A stretch of 64,000 nt of DNA from contig CM066036.1 of NCBI GenBank assembly GCA_033557465.1, positions 591,192,914 through 591,256,913 of the forward strand. The letters are read 5' to 3'. Of this stretch, positions 9,591 to 19,489 are shown one piece after another. The DNA comes from Ichthyophis bannanicus. Its lineage: Eukaryota > Chordata > Amphibia > Gymnophiona > Ichthyophiidae. Position numbers and translations under genes: made by a program. How positions within the stretch are numbered: the first letter of the stretch is position 1; each line of letters starts with the position of its first letter. Under the pieces are notes generated by a model that made no database searches, had not been told where the DNA came from, and was given only the letters and a program-made list of their open reading frames with translations.

Positions 9591-11514
9591 GGGGGGGGTA
9601 GGTTGCTGTGTTTGTGCGAATCAGTTGTCTGTTTGTCTGGTAGGAGCAGAACCATTGTAGTACTGTGCCTTTAATTCCTATATCCTGGAGTCTGTGCAGG
9701 AGAATGCTGTGGGAGATGGTGTCAAAGGCTGCGGATATGTCTAGAAAGAGCATGGCATATCCAGAGTGTTTGGCCTGTGTACCTTTGGTGAGGGTGTTCA
9801 GTAGCATCGTCATGAGGGTTTCAACTCCATGGTATGGGCGAAATCCATGTTGTTGTGGGTCCAGTATTTTGTTGGTGTCTAGGTGGTCTTGGAGTTGTTG
9901 TTGAATGATCTTCTCCATAATTTCGGCAGCAAATGGGAGGCTTGCTATTGGTCTGTAGGAGGCTGGGTCGAGTGGGTCCAGGTTGGTTTTTTTTAGGGTT
10001 GGACGGATGATAGAGGTCTTGAGGACGTCTGGTATGTGTCCTTGCTTGAGTGATTCGTTGATGATGTGGGTTAGGGTTGTGCTTATGTCTTCTTTGGATT
10101 TCTTTATCCACTCAGCAGGGCAGGGGTCTACTGGAGAGGTGGTGGTGTTTAAGCGGGAAATGGTGAATTCTATTTGTTCAGTTGTGATTGTTTCGAAAGT
10201 GCTCCAATCCATAGCTTTGGTGGCATGGTGGGTTGTTGATATTACATTCTGTTGTGGTTTGTTTGGCAGCTGAAGCTGCTTATATTGGCGTGCTAGTAGC
10301 TCAGGTGGGATGTTTGGTAGTTGATCAGGGTGACTGGGTGCTTTTGTTAGCTTCTTGACTATCTCGAAGAGCTCACGTGGTTTGTTTAGTGAGGTATGTA
10401 TGATTTTTGAGTGGTAGGCTCTTTTTGCTTCATCAGTTTCTGTGTGGTATGAGTTGAGGTCGTTTATGTAATTTGCTTTGTCCGTTTCCTTTTTGGTCTT
10501 TCTCCATTTTCTTTCGGTTCTTCTGAGTTGCGTCTTTAGCTTCCGTAGGATTGGGGTGTACCATCTTGTTTTTGTCACAGCAGTTCTTGTTTTGGTGTTG
10601 GTTGTTGTTGTTGCACAGGCTACTGAGGCGATTGTGGCATTCCAGTTGTTGATCAGGTCTTCAAGGCTGGAGGAGTTTGATTGGAGTTTGGGTAATATTT
10701 GTGTTAGGAGATCCTCTTTGTTGAATGGTTTGAATCTTCTTTTAGGTTGGTTATTCTCTTCAGCTTTGGTGTGTTTGTATCTATGGGTAATGTTGATGAG
10801 GTGGTGGTCGGACCATGGTACGCATGTGACTTTTGGGTTCATAGATGTGGAGATGCTGTGGGAGTTCAAGAATATTAAGTCGAGTGTGTTCCCTTTTTCA
10901 TGAGTTGGGTCATGTATAATCTGTGTTAAGTCCATTGCTTCCATGGCGTTGATGAAGGCTTCGGCATGTTTGTCTTGTAGTGAGGGGACGTTGAAGTCCC
11001 CAAGGATTAATTGATCTTTTGTGGAGATGGTACTCTCTGATACATGTTTCAGTATGTCTGATAGATCGGTGCTTGGTGTGGGTGCTCGGTAGATGAGGCA
11101 TATGGAGATGTGTCTGTTGGTGAGAGTGAGCATGTCCGCTTCGTTGGTTGTTTCTGACGCATGGTCCCTGAGGTGGAGGTTGGATCTTGCTTTGATGGCT
11201 ACTCCGCCTCCTCTGGCATGGGCTCGGAAGCAGTTGTGAAAATTGTATCCATTAGGCGTTAGTTGGTTCATGATCACTGTGTCGGCGTCTGTTAGCCATG
11301 TTTCCGTTATACAGAGGATGTCGATCTTTTCTGTTGTGATCAGGTCCTGGAGCATGTGATGTTTGTATTTGACTGAGAGTGCGTTTATTAGTGTGATTGA
11401 GAGAGGTTTGTCAATTGGGGGATTGGGGGTGTGGGTTTGCGTGGGAGGTGTGTGTGTGCTCCTTGGAGTAGGGGGGTTCGAGGTGTTTGTTTGTTTGTTA
11501 GGTGGTGGTGTCAC
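9421..11514 (-). pseudogene. L2 endonuclease-reverse transcriptase, N-terminal part of ORF2
   Basis: The 697-codon frame starts with an AP-endonuclease-like domain: ITLINALSVKYKHHML, ITETWLTDADTVIMNQL, LILGDFNVPSLQDKHA and VPWSDHHLINITH (the catalytic Asp-His near residue 225). A linker and the reverse transcriptase entry blocks follow: SIIRPTLKKTNLDPLDPASY, QQHGFRPYHGVETLM and FLDISAAFDTISH, with the first catalytic Asp near residue 590. It then loses frame at a run of eight G bases on the plus strand (9591-9598); the true continuation is in another frame at 8763-9545. The ORF nicks target DNA and reverse transcribes the element RNA in the nucleus. Confidence 0.85.
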
Positions 11515-11807
11515 TTGGTGTGGGGTGGTTGGGGTATGTGTTGGTGCTAATGAGGTAGTAGTTAATTGGGATTGGGATCAGTGTTTGCGGGTATATTGGA
11601 GCTAGGAATGGTGGCATGGCTTGTGGCATATCTGGGAGTTTGCTGGCTGTGGCTGTTCTTGTTGGGGTCTGTGGGCTGTAGGTGGGTCTTTCTGACACTC
11701 GTTGGTGGTTTTATTAGGGTGTTTTCTTGTCTTCTGGGGTCCTCTCATGTGGTATTCTGTTGCTGCTGTTTGCTGGACCTTTCTTGTGATTTTGGCCGCT
11801 TCTGTGG

Positions 11808-11880
11808 CCGCGCCTAAGGGCCACGCCAAAGGGCCCTCTGGCGAGGCCCTCAGGTGCGGGCCCACCAGGCGCAGGCGCAC
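11808..11880. repeat. GC-rich near-palindromic module (copy 1)
   Basis: A 34-bp near-palindrome centred on GGGCCC (11817-11850, about four mismatched positions) lies in a CpG-rich stretch. About 70 bases, including both flanks, match 57552-57625 read on the opposite strand almost base for base. Both copies sit next to tandem monomer arrays at LINE 5' ends, so a promoter role is a reasonable inference. Confidence 0.6.
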
Positions 11881-11889
11881 ACTGCAGGG

Positions 11890-12532
11890 ACGCTGCTTAA
11901 ATTGTGTCCGGGCTGCTGCTGCGGGGTTGCTCCCACTGCCCCGATTGGGCAGGAGCTTCTGAGCGGGAAAGTTTCCCGCTCAGGCGCTCTACCCCGATCG
12001 GGGGAGCTGAGAGCTGTGGAGGACTGCTGGAGGCTGCTGCAGCTCCCTGTGTGCAGGGACACCGCTTAAATTGTGTCCGGGCTGCTGCTGCGGGGTTGCT
12101 CCCACTGCCCCGATTGGGCAGGAGCTTCTGAGTGGGAAGGTTTCCCGCTCAGGTGCTCTACCCCGATCGGGGGAGCTAAGAGCTGTGGAGGACTGCTGGA
12201 GGCTGCCGCGGCTCCCTGTGTGCAGGGATGCCGCTTAAATTGTGTCTGGGCTGCTGCTGCAGGGTTACTCACACTGCCCCGATTGGGCCAGGAGCTTCTG
12301 AGTGGGAAGGTTTCCCGCTCAGGCGCTCTACCCCGATAGGGGGAGCTGAGAGCTGTGGAGGACTGCTGGAGGCTGCCGCGGCTCCCTGTGTGCAGGGACG
12401 CCGCTTAAATTGTGTCCGGGCTGCTGCTGCGGGGTTGCTCACACTGCCCCGATTGGGCAGGAGCTTCTGAGCAGGAAGGTTTCCCGCTCAGGCGCTCTAC
12501 CCCGATCGGGGGAGCTGAGAGTTGTGGAGGAC
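11890..12532 (+). repeat. Four tandem ~170-bp GC-rich monomers, promoter-like
   Basis: TTAAATTGTGTC recurs at 11897, 12066, 12235 and 12405, a period of 169-170 bases, with high identity. Each unit has CTGCCCCGATTGGG, a TTTCCCGCTCAGG stretch and CCCCGATCGGGGGAGCT. The last unit stops at 12531 exactly at the insertion border. Mammalian L1 5' UTRs are known to use such monomers as promoters. Short ORFs inside the array are by-products. Confidence 0.7.
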
Positions 12533-13640
12533 TAAAGTACAGTTTAAAATGGCTGTTGATCCACTTGATCTGGTATAGTGACCCAATGTATTCCTTTCAC
12601 CTTTTCTTGATCTTCTCAGCATCATTCAGCATGGATTCTTGAGTGTCTTTTAGCATTTCAATTGAAGGCTAGAATTTTCTCTTTAACTTTCATAGGTTTA
12701 GGGAAGCCGATCTTCTTCTTCCTCAGATAGTTTCTGATTCTATTTCCTTGTTTGCGTCACTGTAGTATTTCTCTTTGTTTATCTGTTAAGCTCCATGATT
12801 ATCTCTCTTTCTACTCTGGCTTTAGCTTCTCTGTGTTTCTGAGAAATTTTCAGAGTTTCTTTGGTTATCCATTTTGAGCATTTTTGCTTTTTCACCGTTT
12901 GCAGAGACTTTTCACTTTCTTCAAGTACAACTTTCTTGATGTCATCCCATAAATCTTTTGGTGCTTTGTCATTTGTATCCAAAGTGGCAAATCAATTTCA
13001 AAGACAGTCTTTCAATTCCAGCGGTATATTTTCAAAATCATATTTTGCTATATTCATGAGTGACTTGCTCTTTTTCAGCGTTAGCTTGAGTTTGCATACT
13101 AATAGCTGGTGATCTGTACTATACTCATCTCCAGGTTTTGTCTTATGACCTAGATTGGCCACTGTTGGAAACAGGATACTGGGCTTGATAGACCTTGGTC
13201 TGACCCAGTATGGCATATCTTATGTTCCTATGATGTTACTGAGCCTTTCCATCGTTGACTTCCATGGATGTAGTCAATTTGATTTTTGTACAATCCATTG
13301 GTGAAATCCATGTGTACAGTCAGAATCTGTGTTGCTGGAAGAAGGTGTTTGAGATGAACAGATTATTGGTCTTGTAGGTCTTATAAAATTCTATCAGTCT
13401 TTCTACAGCTTTGTTTGTTGCCGAGCCCATATTTTCCAATCACTTTTCTTTCTTTCTTATTCCCAACCTTTGCCTTCCAGTCACCCATGACTATCAAATT
13501 ATCTTGTTTGCATGTTCTGTCAAATTCAGCCTGTACTTGTTCAGAGAACTAATCAACTGCGTCCACCAATTAACGACAGAGGCTGCTATCTTTGCTTCAT
13601 TTCAATTTGGAGAGGGAAATAAATAATGAGAGGAACTTCT
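12533..13640 (-). pseudogene. RTE endonuclease domain and linker
   Basis: By eye the minus strand from 13640 shows NLIVMGD and KVGNKKEKVIGKYG, the GDWNAKVG block of RTE endonucleases, then NLFISNTFFQQH and, after a CR1-tail insertion, GDEYSTDHQLLVCKLKL (the SDH catalytic block, here TDH). The linker has CSKWITKETLKISQKHREAK (frame 12779-12982) and RXKEYIGSLYQIKWI ending at the L2 insertion border. Frameshifts and stops are frequent. Confidence 0.65.
13146..13233 (+). mobile_element. CR1 3' tail inserted in RTE
   Basis: The sequence from TGACCTAGATTGGCCACTG through TGACCCAGTATGGCATATC to CTTATGTTCC is the CR1 3' end. The same sequence ends the intact CR1 at 17840-17940. It splits the RTE endonuclease just before the TDH block. 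Confidence 0.8.
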
Positions 13641-14230
13641 CAGCATTTCTGAGACAAACGTTTTAGGCCTTGGCCTGCCCTTAGCATGTCACTTTCAATG
13701 TCCTAGCTGTGATGGTACTATCATTAAACAAGTAACATTGTTTTCTAAAACTTTTTGATGGCTCTGCTCAAACTGGAGACTTCATGCACCAGCTTGCTGT
13801 CAGCCTGTCAGCTGAATCCCTTTGAAGGGGCGGACGAATAGGCAACTTGTGAATATTCTGAGGATGATGCATCCCCTCAGAAATGAGTCAGTTGTTATCT
13901 ATGGCTGCGAGAAAACTGTGTGGTGGCACTAAATTTACCTATTGTATCTTCAGAGCCTGATTGGGAGGACAAGGCTGTTACAAAGTTGATGAACAAAATC
14001 CTTTCGAGCTGGATGCTTCTATGATTAAAGTGAAACCACAAGAGTCAGATTTATGTACATGCTTATTATGTATATATTGTTGATAGCATTAGCACCGTCT
14101 TTATTATTAATGCTGCTCATGATCATTGTTGAATAGGTGTACTATTTTTGTCTGCCCTTTGTATATGAACCCACAAAGATTCCGTTATTTTCATTAATTA
14201 TTCTTTATTAAGTCATAGTTTGTATTTCAC
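13641..14230. other. Spacer, no gene seen
   Basis: I find no convincing coding frame or repeat signature here. The left part may be decayed RTE endonuclease sequence. The right end abuts the 5'-truncated CR1. Confidence 0.5.
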
Positions 14231-14761
14231 ATGCTCCATAGTCAGAGTTTGGAGTCAGCCGTTATAGTTGGTGATTCGATCATTAGGCATGTAGATAGCT
14301 GGGTGGCTGGTAGACGTGAGGATCGCCTGGTAACATGCCTGCCTGGTGCGAAGGTAGCGGACCTCACGCGCCACCTAGATAAGGTCTTAAATAGTGCTGG
14401 GGAGGAGTCTGCTGTCTTGGTACATGTCGGTACCAATGACATAGGAAAATGTGGTAGGGAGGTTCTGGAGGCAAAATTTAGGCTTTTAGGTAGGAAGTTG
14501 AAATCCAGAACTTCCATGGTGGCATTCTCCGAAATGCTTCCTGTTCCACGCGCAGGAAACAAAAGGCAGGCAGAGCTCCGGAGTCTCAATGCATGGATGA
14601 GACAATGGTGCAGAGATGAGGGTTTTGGATTTGTTAGGAACTGGGGAACATTCTGGGGAAAGGAGGGGCTCTTCCGAAGGGATGGGCTTCACCTTAACCG
14701 GGATGGAACCAGGCTGCTGGCATTAACCTTTAAAAAGGAGATAGAGCAGCTTTTAAACTAG
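14231..14761 (+). CDS. CR1 ORF1 esterase-like (SGNH) protein, N-terminally truncated
   Basis: The 176-residue frame has the SGNH hydrolase blocks: GDSIIRH at residues 14-20 (nucleophile Ser16), HVGTNDIG at 65-72 (block III Asn69) and DGLHLNRDG at 151-159 (catalytic Asp151 and His154). Esterase domains of this kind are known in ORF1 of CR1-like LINEs, where they follow a PHD finger. Here only the esterase domain remains. The first ATG shown may not be native, because the element is cut just upstream. The catalytic residues are all present, so this domain could be functional if expressed. The role in retrotransposition is not established. Confidence 0.85.
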   Translation: MLHSQSLESAVIVGDSIIRHVDSWVAGRREDRLVTCLPGAKVADLTRHLDKVLNSAGEESAVLVHVGTNDIGKCGREVLEAKFRLLGRKLKSRTSMVAFSEMLPVPRAGNKRQAELRSLNAWMRQWCRDEGFGFVRNWGTFWGKEGLFRRDGLHLNRDGTRLLALTFKKEIEQLLN

Positions 14762-14796
14762 ATATTAGGGGAAAGCCGAGAGTCGCCCAAGAGCAG

Positions 14797-17760
14797 ATGG
14801 TTCGGAAGAATGTGTCCTTGAAGGATACTACCAAAAGCAGAGAGGTTCCACAAAAGAGTAAAGTAGCCCAAATGCCCTCAATTATGGAGCAGACAGAGCT
14901 TAAAGATCCCAATTTACTCATGTCTAACAATAGCCAAATTAACATGAATAAAATACATTCTCTAAAATGCTTGCATGCAAATGCTAGAAGTCTAAAGAAT
15001 AAGATGGGAGAGTTAGAATATATAGCACTAAATGAAAGGTTAGATATGATTGGAATATCAGAGACATGGTGGAAGGAGGACAACCAGTGGGACACTGTGA
15101 TACCTGGGTACAAACTATATCGTAATGATAGAGCTGATCAAATTGGTGGAGGGGTTGCGCTCTATGTTAGAGAGGGCATTGACTCAGAAAGGATTAAAGT
15201 TTTGCAGGAAACAAAATCTGCTGTAGAATCTATATGGATTGAAATTCCATATAAAAGGGGGAAGGCAATGGCAGTGGGGGTGTACTATCGAGCACCTGGC
15301 CAGAATGACCAAATGGATGATGAAATGCTCAAAGAAATCAAGGAAGCTAACAAAAGTTACAGTGCAGTAATAATAATGGGTGATTTCAATTACCCCGGTA
15401 TCGACTGGGTCAGTGTCACGTCAGGACATGCTAGGGAGATAAAGTTCCTAGATGAAATAAATGACTGCTTCTTGGAGCAGCTGGTTCATGAACCGACCAG
15501 AGGGGAAGCCATATTAGACCTAGTCCTTAGTGGAACACCAGATCTAGTGCAAGAGATAAGGGTGTTGGGGCCACTTGGCAATAGTGATCATAGCATGATC
15601 GCCTTTGATTTAATTAGTGGAGGAGGGATAGTAAGGAAATCCACAGTACTACCTTTTAACTTTCGAAAGGGAGACTATGATAAAATGAGGAAAACAGTTA
15701 AGAAAAAACTAAAAGGAGCAGTTGTGAAGGTTAAAGACGTACATCAAGCTTGGGTGTTGTTGAAAAATACTATCTTGGAAGCCCAGACCAGCTGTATTCC
15801 ACGCTTTAAGAAAAGTGGAAGGAAGTCCAAAAAACTGCCAGCATGGTTTAAAGGTGAGCTCAGAGAGGCTGTTGTTGCCAAAAAAGCATCTTTCAGGAAA
15901 TGGAAAAAAGAGCCAAACGACGAAACCTGGAAACAGCACAAGCACTGGCAAGTCAAATGCAAGGCATTGATAAGGCAGGCAAAGAGAGAATTTGAGAAGA
16001 AGCTTGCTGTGGAAGCAAAAACGCGAAATAAAGACCTTTTCAAGTACATTCGTAGCAAAAAACCTGTGAGAGAGTCAGTTGGTCCATTAGATGATAAAGG
16101 GGTTAAAGGAGCACTAAGAGGCAACAAGGCGATAGCGGAGAGACTGAATGAATTCTTTGCTTCGGTCTTTACTGAGGAAGATGTAGGGATGTTACCCATG
16201 ACTGAAGTGGTATTTAAAGGTGCGGAAGAATTGAAGGAAATATCGATACATCGGGAAGATGTCTTACAACTATTAGATAAACTGAAGAGTAGCAAATCAC
16301 CTGGGCCGGATGGTATACATCCAAGGGTGTTGAAAGAACTGAAATATGAGATTGCAGACCTGCTATCAATAATCTGTGAACTATCATTAAAATCATCTCT
16401 AATACCTGAAGACTGGAGGATCGCCAATGTAACACCAATTTTTAAAAAGGGTTCCAGGGGTGATCTGGGAAACTACAGACTGGTGAGCCTGACATCAGTA
16501 CCGGGAAAAATGGTAGAAACCATCATAAAGAATAATATTACTCAGCATGTAGATAGTCACAACCTAATGGGAGACAGCCAACATGGCTTTAGACAAGGAA
16601 GTTCTTGTCTTACTAATCTGTTATGTTTTTTTGAAGGAGTGAATAAACAGGTGGACAAAGGTGAGTCGGTTGATATTGTGTATCTGGACTTTCAGAAAGC
16701 ATTTGACAAGGTCCCTCATCAGAGACTTTTGGCAAAACTAAAGAGTCATGGGATAGGAGGTAGTGTACTATTGTGGATCAGGAACTGGTTAAAAGATAGA
16801 AAGCAGAGGGTAGGGCTAAATGGCCAATTTTCCCAATGGAGAAAGGTGAATAGTGGTGTACCCCAGGGATCTGTGCTGGGTCCGCTGCGTTTTGAAATAT
16901 TCATAAATGACCTGGAAAGTGGAATAACGAGTGAGGTTATCAAATTTGCAGATGACACAAAACTATTTAAAGTTGTTAAAACCCAAGAGAATTGTGAAAA
17001 ATTGCAAGAGGATCTTGATAAATTGGAAGACTGGGGATCAAAATGGCAGATGAAATTTAATGTGGACAAGTGCAAGGTTATGCACCTAGGGAAGAACAAC
17101 CCAAACTATGGTTACACGATGCAAGGTTCCACATTAGGAACCACCACCCAGGAAAAAGATTTAGGCGTCATTGTGGATACCATGTTAAAACCCTCGGCCC
17201 GGTGTGCAGCGGCGGCCAAGAGAGCAAATAGAATGCTAGGTATGATAAGGAAAGGAATGGAAAATAAAACAAAATATATTATAATGCCTCTATATCGTTC
17301 CATGGTGAGACTGCACCTTGAATATTGTGTGCAATTCTGGTCGCCGTATCTTAAAAAGGATATAGCGATTTTAGAAAAGGTTCAGAGAAGAGCCACCAAA
17401 ATGGTAAAGGGGATGGAAGGATACTCCTATGAAGAAAGGCTAAGAAGGTTAGGGCTCTTTAACCTGGAAAAGAGACGGCTGAGGGGAGATATGATAGAAG
17501 TTTATAAACTAATGAACGGAGTGGAACGGGTAAACGTAGATCAATTGTTTACGTTATCAGAATATAGAAAGACTAGGGGACATGCAATGAAGCTACAGGG
17601 TAAACTATTTAAGACTAATAAAAGAAAATATTTTTTCACTCAACGTGTAATCAAACTCTGGAATTTGTTACCGGAGGATATAGTAAAGGCTGTTAGTGTA
17701 GCTGGGTTTAAAAAAGGTTTGGGCAAGTTCCTGGAGGAAAGGTCCTTAAACCATTATTAA
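14797..17760 (+). CDS. CR1 ORF2 endonuclease-reverse transcriptase, intact
   Basis: The 987-residue length is full for CR1 ORF2. It begins with an AP endonuclease: LHANARSLKNKMGELEY, ETWWKEDN, MGDFNYPGIDW (Asp196, Asn198) and NSDHSMIAF (Asp264, His265). A basic linker with WFKGELREAVVAKK follows. The reverse transcriptase shows SKSPGPDGIHPRVLKEL, HGFRQGSSCLTNLL, YLDFQKAFDKVPH (Asp631), [12 protein letters not shown] and KFADDTKLF (Asp719, Asp720). The CR1 C-terminal domain (KVQRRATKMVKGMEGYSYEE) ends the protein. No stop or frameshift is present. The ATG at 14797 follows the ORF1 stop by 35 bases. It nicks chromosomal DNA and primes reverse transcription of CR1 RNA. Confidence 0.93.
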   Translation: MVRKNVSLKDTTKSREVPQKSKVAQMPSIMEQTELKDPNLLMSNNSQINMNKIHSLKCLHANARSLKNKMGELEYIALNERLDMIGISETWWKEDNQWDTVIPGYKLYRNDRADQIGGGVALYVREGIDSERIKVLQETKSAVESIWIEIPYKRGKAMAVGVYYRAPGQNDQMDDEMLKEIKEANKSYSAVIIMGDFNYPGIDWVSVTSGHAREIKFLDEINDCFLEQLVHEPTRGEAILDLVLSGTPDLVQEIRVLGPLGNSDHSMIAFDLISGGGIVRKSTVLPFNFRKGDYDKMRKTVKKKLKGAVVKVKDVHQAWVLLKNTILEAQTSCIPRFKKSGRKSKKLPAWFKGELREAVVAKKASFRKWKKEPNDETWKQHKHWQVKCKALIRQAKREFEKKLAVEAKTRNKDLFKYIRSKKPVRESVGPLDDKGVKGALRGNKAIAERLNEFFASVFTEEDVGMLPMTEVVFKGAEELKEISIHREDVLQLLDKLKSSKSPGPDGIHPRVLKELKYEIADLLSIICELSLKSSLIPEDWRIANVTPIFKKGSRGDLGNYRLVSLTSVPGKMVETIIKNNITQHVDSHNLMGDSQHGFRQGSSCLTNLLCFFEGVNKQVDKGESVDIVYLDFQKAFDKVPHQRLLAKLKSHGIGGSVLLWIRNWLKDRKQRVGLNGQFSQWRKVNSGVPQGSVLGPLRFEIFINDLESGITSEVIKFADDTKLFKVVKTQENCEKLQEDLDKLEDWGSKWQMKFNVDKCKVMHLGKNNPNYGYTMQGSTLGTTTQEKDLGVIVDTMLKPSARCAAAAKRANRMLGMIRKGMENKTKYIIMPLYRSMVRLHLEYCVQFWSPYLKKDIAILEKVQRRATKMVKGMEGYSYEERLRRLGLFNLEKRRLRGDMIEVYKLMNGVERVNVDQLFTLSEYRKTRGHAMKLQGKLFKTNKRKYFFTQRVIKLWNLLPEDIVKAVSVAGFKKGLGKFLEERSLNHY

Positions 17761-17940
17761 GAAGTGACCGAAGATATCAATGCTTGACCCAGTACAAGCA
17801 TTGTGGAACTTGTGTCTCTTGGGGAAACTGCTAGGTACATATGACCTAGATTGGCCACTGTTGGAAACAGAATACTGGGCTTGATGGACCTTGGTCTGAC
17901 CCAGTATGGCATATCTTATGTTCTTATGTTCTTATGTTCT
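17761..17940 (+). repeat. CR1 3' UTR and terminal octamer repeat
   Basis: After the ORF2 stop the conserved CR1 3' end (TTGGCCACTGTTGGAAACAG to CTGACCCAGTATGGCATATC) is followed by about three TTCTTATG units. This end is recognised by the CR1 reverse transcriptase. Copies of the same tail occur at 13146, 19650, 24354 and 46986. Confidence 0.85.
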
Positions 17941-17989
17941 AACCATTAAGCAAGACTTGGTATTTGCCTAGGGTATCTATTTACGAGGG

Positions 17990-18345
17990 GCAGCAAATAG
18001 CAAAACACCACAGGACGATCTTGCCAAACAAATCTGATTGAGTTCTTTGACTGGGTGACCAGAGAACTAGATCAGGGGCATGCGATGGATGTCATCTACC
18101 TGGATTTCAGCAAAGCCTTTGATACGGTTCCTCATAGGAGGCTTATCAATAAACTCAATAGTTTGGGGATGGGTCCCAAGGTGGTGAACTGGATCAGAAA
18201 TTGGTTGACTGACAGATGGCAGAAGGTGATGGTAAATGGAGCTCACTCGGATGAAAGGAGGGTGATTAGCGGGGTGCCCCAGGGTTCGGTCTTGAGCCCG
18301 GCACTGTTCAATGTATTTGTCTGTAGTTTCCCGGATCACCCCTGG
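17990..18345 (+). pseudogene. CR1-type reverse transcriptase fragment
   Basis: The plus strand reads SCQTNLIEFFDWVTRELDQG, VIYLDFSKAFDTVPHRRL and ISGVPQGSVLSPALFNV, the palm blocks A and B of a CR1-clade reverse transcriptase. It breaks near 18325, before the FADD block. The wording differs from the intact CR1 at 14-17.9 kb and matches the fragment at 47.6-48.7 kb, so it is a second CR1 subfamily. Confidence 0.8.
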
Positions 18346-18360
18346 GACTTTTTTTAAAAA

Positions 18361-18893
18361 ATGGCATTGCATTGGACATTCTTCAATCTTCAGGTACTAA
18401 AGATAATTTTAATAATAGTTCACAGATTATTAATAGTAGGTCTTCAATTTCATATTTCTGTTGTTTCAGCACCCTTGGATGTATACCAACTGATCCAGGT
18501 GATTTGCTACTCTTTAGTTTATCAAGTAGTTGTAATACATCTCAGTTTATCAAAATTTGTTTCAATTCTTTCGATACATCACCTTTAAATACAATTTCAG
18601 GCATGGGTAACTTCCCTACATCTTCTTCAGTAAAGACCAAAGCAAAGAATACATTCAGTCTCTTTGCTATGGCCTTGTTCTCCCTTAGTGATCCTTTTAC
18701 CCCTCTATCATCTAATAGTCCAACTGACTCTCTCATAGTTTGTTTGTTTGTTTTTTGTTTTTTGCTACAAATTTACTTGAAAAAGTTTTTATTATGCATT
18801 TTTGCTTCCATGGCAAGCTTTTTTTCAAATTCTCTCCTTGCCTGCCTTATCAGTACCTTGCATCAAACTTGCCAGTGCTTATGTTGTTCCTGA
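18361..18893 (-). pseudogene. CR1 ORF2 linker fragment
   Basis: On the minus strand the frame 18542-18736 (MRESVGLLDDRGVKGSLREN, FTEEDVGKLPMPEIVFKG) is nearly the same as residues 425-475 of the intact CR1 ORF2 at 14-17.9 kb. Flanking sequence on both sides also matches that ORF2. A T/G-rich stretch near 18740-18770 interrupts it. Confidence 0.8.
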
Positions 18894-19174
18894 TGTTTCA
18901 ACTCTGATGGAATATTCAATAAGTAGGATTACATGCTTAATATAATCAAAGTCTCTAAGAAATATTTCTTGAACATATCTCTAAGGGAAGTCAGAAGATT
19001 CTTAGGAAAATTCTAAATTTGAGGGATTTATTTCTTCTTGGCGTTTTCTAGATTATCAACCTTAGATTTTAAATGAAGTGCCTCCTTTTCCCGAGCTTGA
19101 TTAAGCACAGAAACATCCAAAAATTGTTGCTCTAAAATTTCTGATTTGCTGAGAAATTTTCATCAAAACACTTA

Positions 19175-19326
19175 GGGACATGTTTACTAAAGATTCGCGC
19201 ATGTTCCGTAAGTAAACTTAATGCGCGTTAAGTACTGTTACAGCCCTTTCATTTCTATGGGTCATTGCAGGACTTAACGTGCATTAACTTTACTTAATGC
19301 ACATTAACCTTTAGTAAACATGCCCC
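19175..19326. mobile_element. Harbinger-like MITE, 152 bp
   Basis: Terminal inverted repeats GGGACATGTTTACTAAAG and CTTTAGTAAACATGCCCC border the element, and TTA flanks both sides (19172-19174 and 19327-19329). Three-base TTA-type duplications and GGGG-starting termini are features of PIF/Harbinger elements. The same termini bound the 3.4-kb element at 33967-37347. The interior contains short TTAATGCGCGTTAA-type palindromes. Confidence 0.75.
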
Positions 19327-19489
19327 TTAGAGACACATTTTCAGGAAAGTAAGTTGCTTATGTCATATAAATCCCCATATTACCTCCTGGGGTGCAATTC
19401 CTTGCTCTGTCCTCCAGCTGAAACAGGAATTTTGTTTTCCTTCACTGCTGATAATCAGGGCCTCAGGAACCCACAGCAAGGTCATACCT

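Larger units (their letters stand above)
8397..12532 (-). mobile_element. L2-type LINE, near full length, with an unusual 5' end
   Basis: A minus-strand L2 has its 3' end (GGTATATAAATGC-type tail followed by an ATTT/AAAT run) at 8397-8470 and coding sequence from about 8630 to 11514. Its 5' region reaches 12532 if the TAAAGTA duplication at both borders is taken at face value. The 5' end then contains a GC-rich near-palindromic module (11808-11880) and four about 170-bp tandem units (11890-12531). The same module, in the opposite orientation relative to coding, belongs to the L1-type element at 57 kb. Confidence 0.65.
7690..13640 (-). mobile_element. RTE-type LINE, split by nested insertions
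   Basis: Minus-strand RTE remnants lie on both sides of a 4.1-kb L2 insertion. Endonuclease and linker are at 13640-12533, reverse transcriptase at 8395-7690. Further inserts are a CR1 tail (13146-13233) and an L2/SINE tail (8197-8341). TAAAGTA occurs at 8390-8396 and at 12533-12539, the borders of the L2 insertion. Reading across the rejoined ends gives a continuous RTE linker apart from one stop and one shift. RTE elements encode a single endonuclease-reverse transcriptase protein. This copy is dead. Confidence 0.65.
14231..17940 (+). mobile_element. CR1 LINE with intact ORF2, 5' truncated
   Basis: An SGNH-type ORF1 (14231-14761), a 35-base gap, an unbroken 987-codon ORF2 (14797-17760) and the CR1 3' UTR with a terminal (TTCTTATG)n repeat ending near 17940 make up one CR1 copy. 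It is cut at the 5' end inside ORF1, since the PHD-like N-terminus and 5' UTR are missing. It is the least decayed LINE in the window, so it inserted recently relative to its neighbours. CR1 elements usually lack clear target duplications and I see none. Confidence 0.9.

Noticed and set aside
11890..12532. CRISPR-like array
   Set aside because: Units are contiguous, about 170 bp, with no spacers, and the context is a vertebrate LINE.
11854..12642. Repeated AAAAGLLPLPRL-type short proteins
   Set aside because: They arise from the promoter-like monomers and have no independent support.
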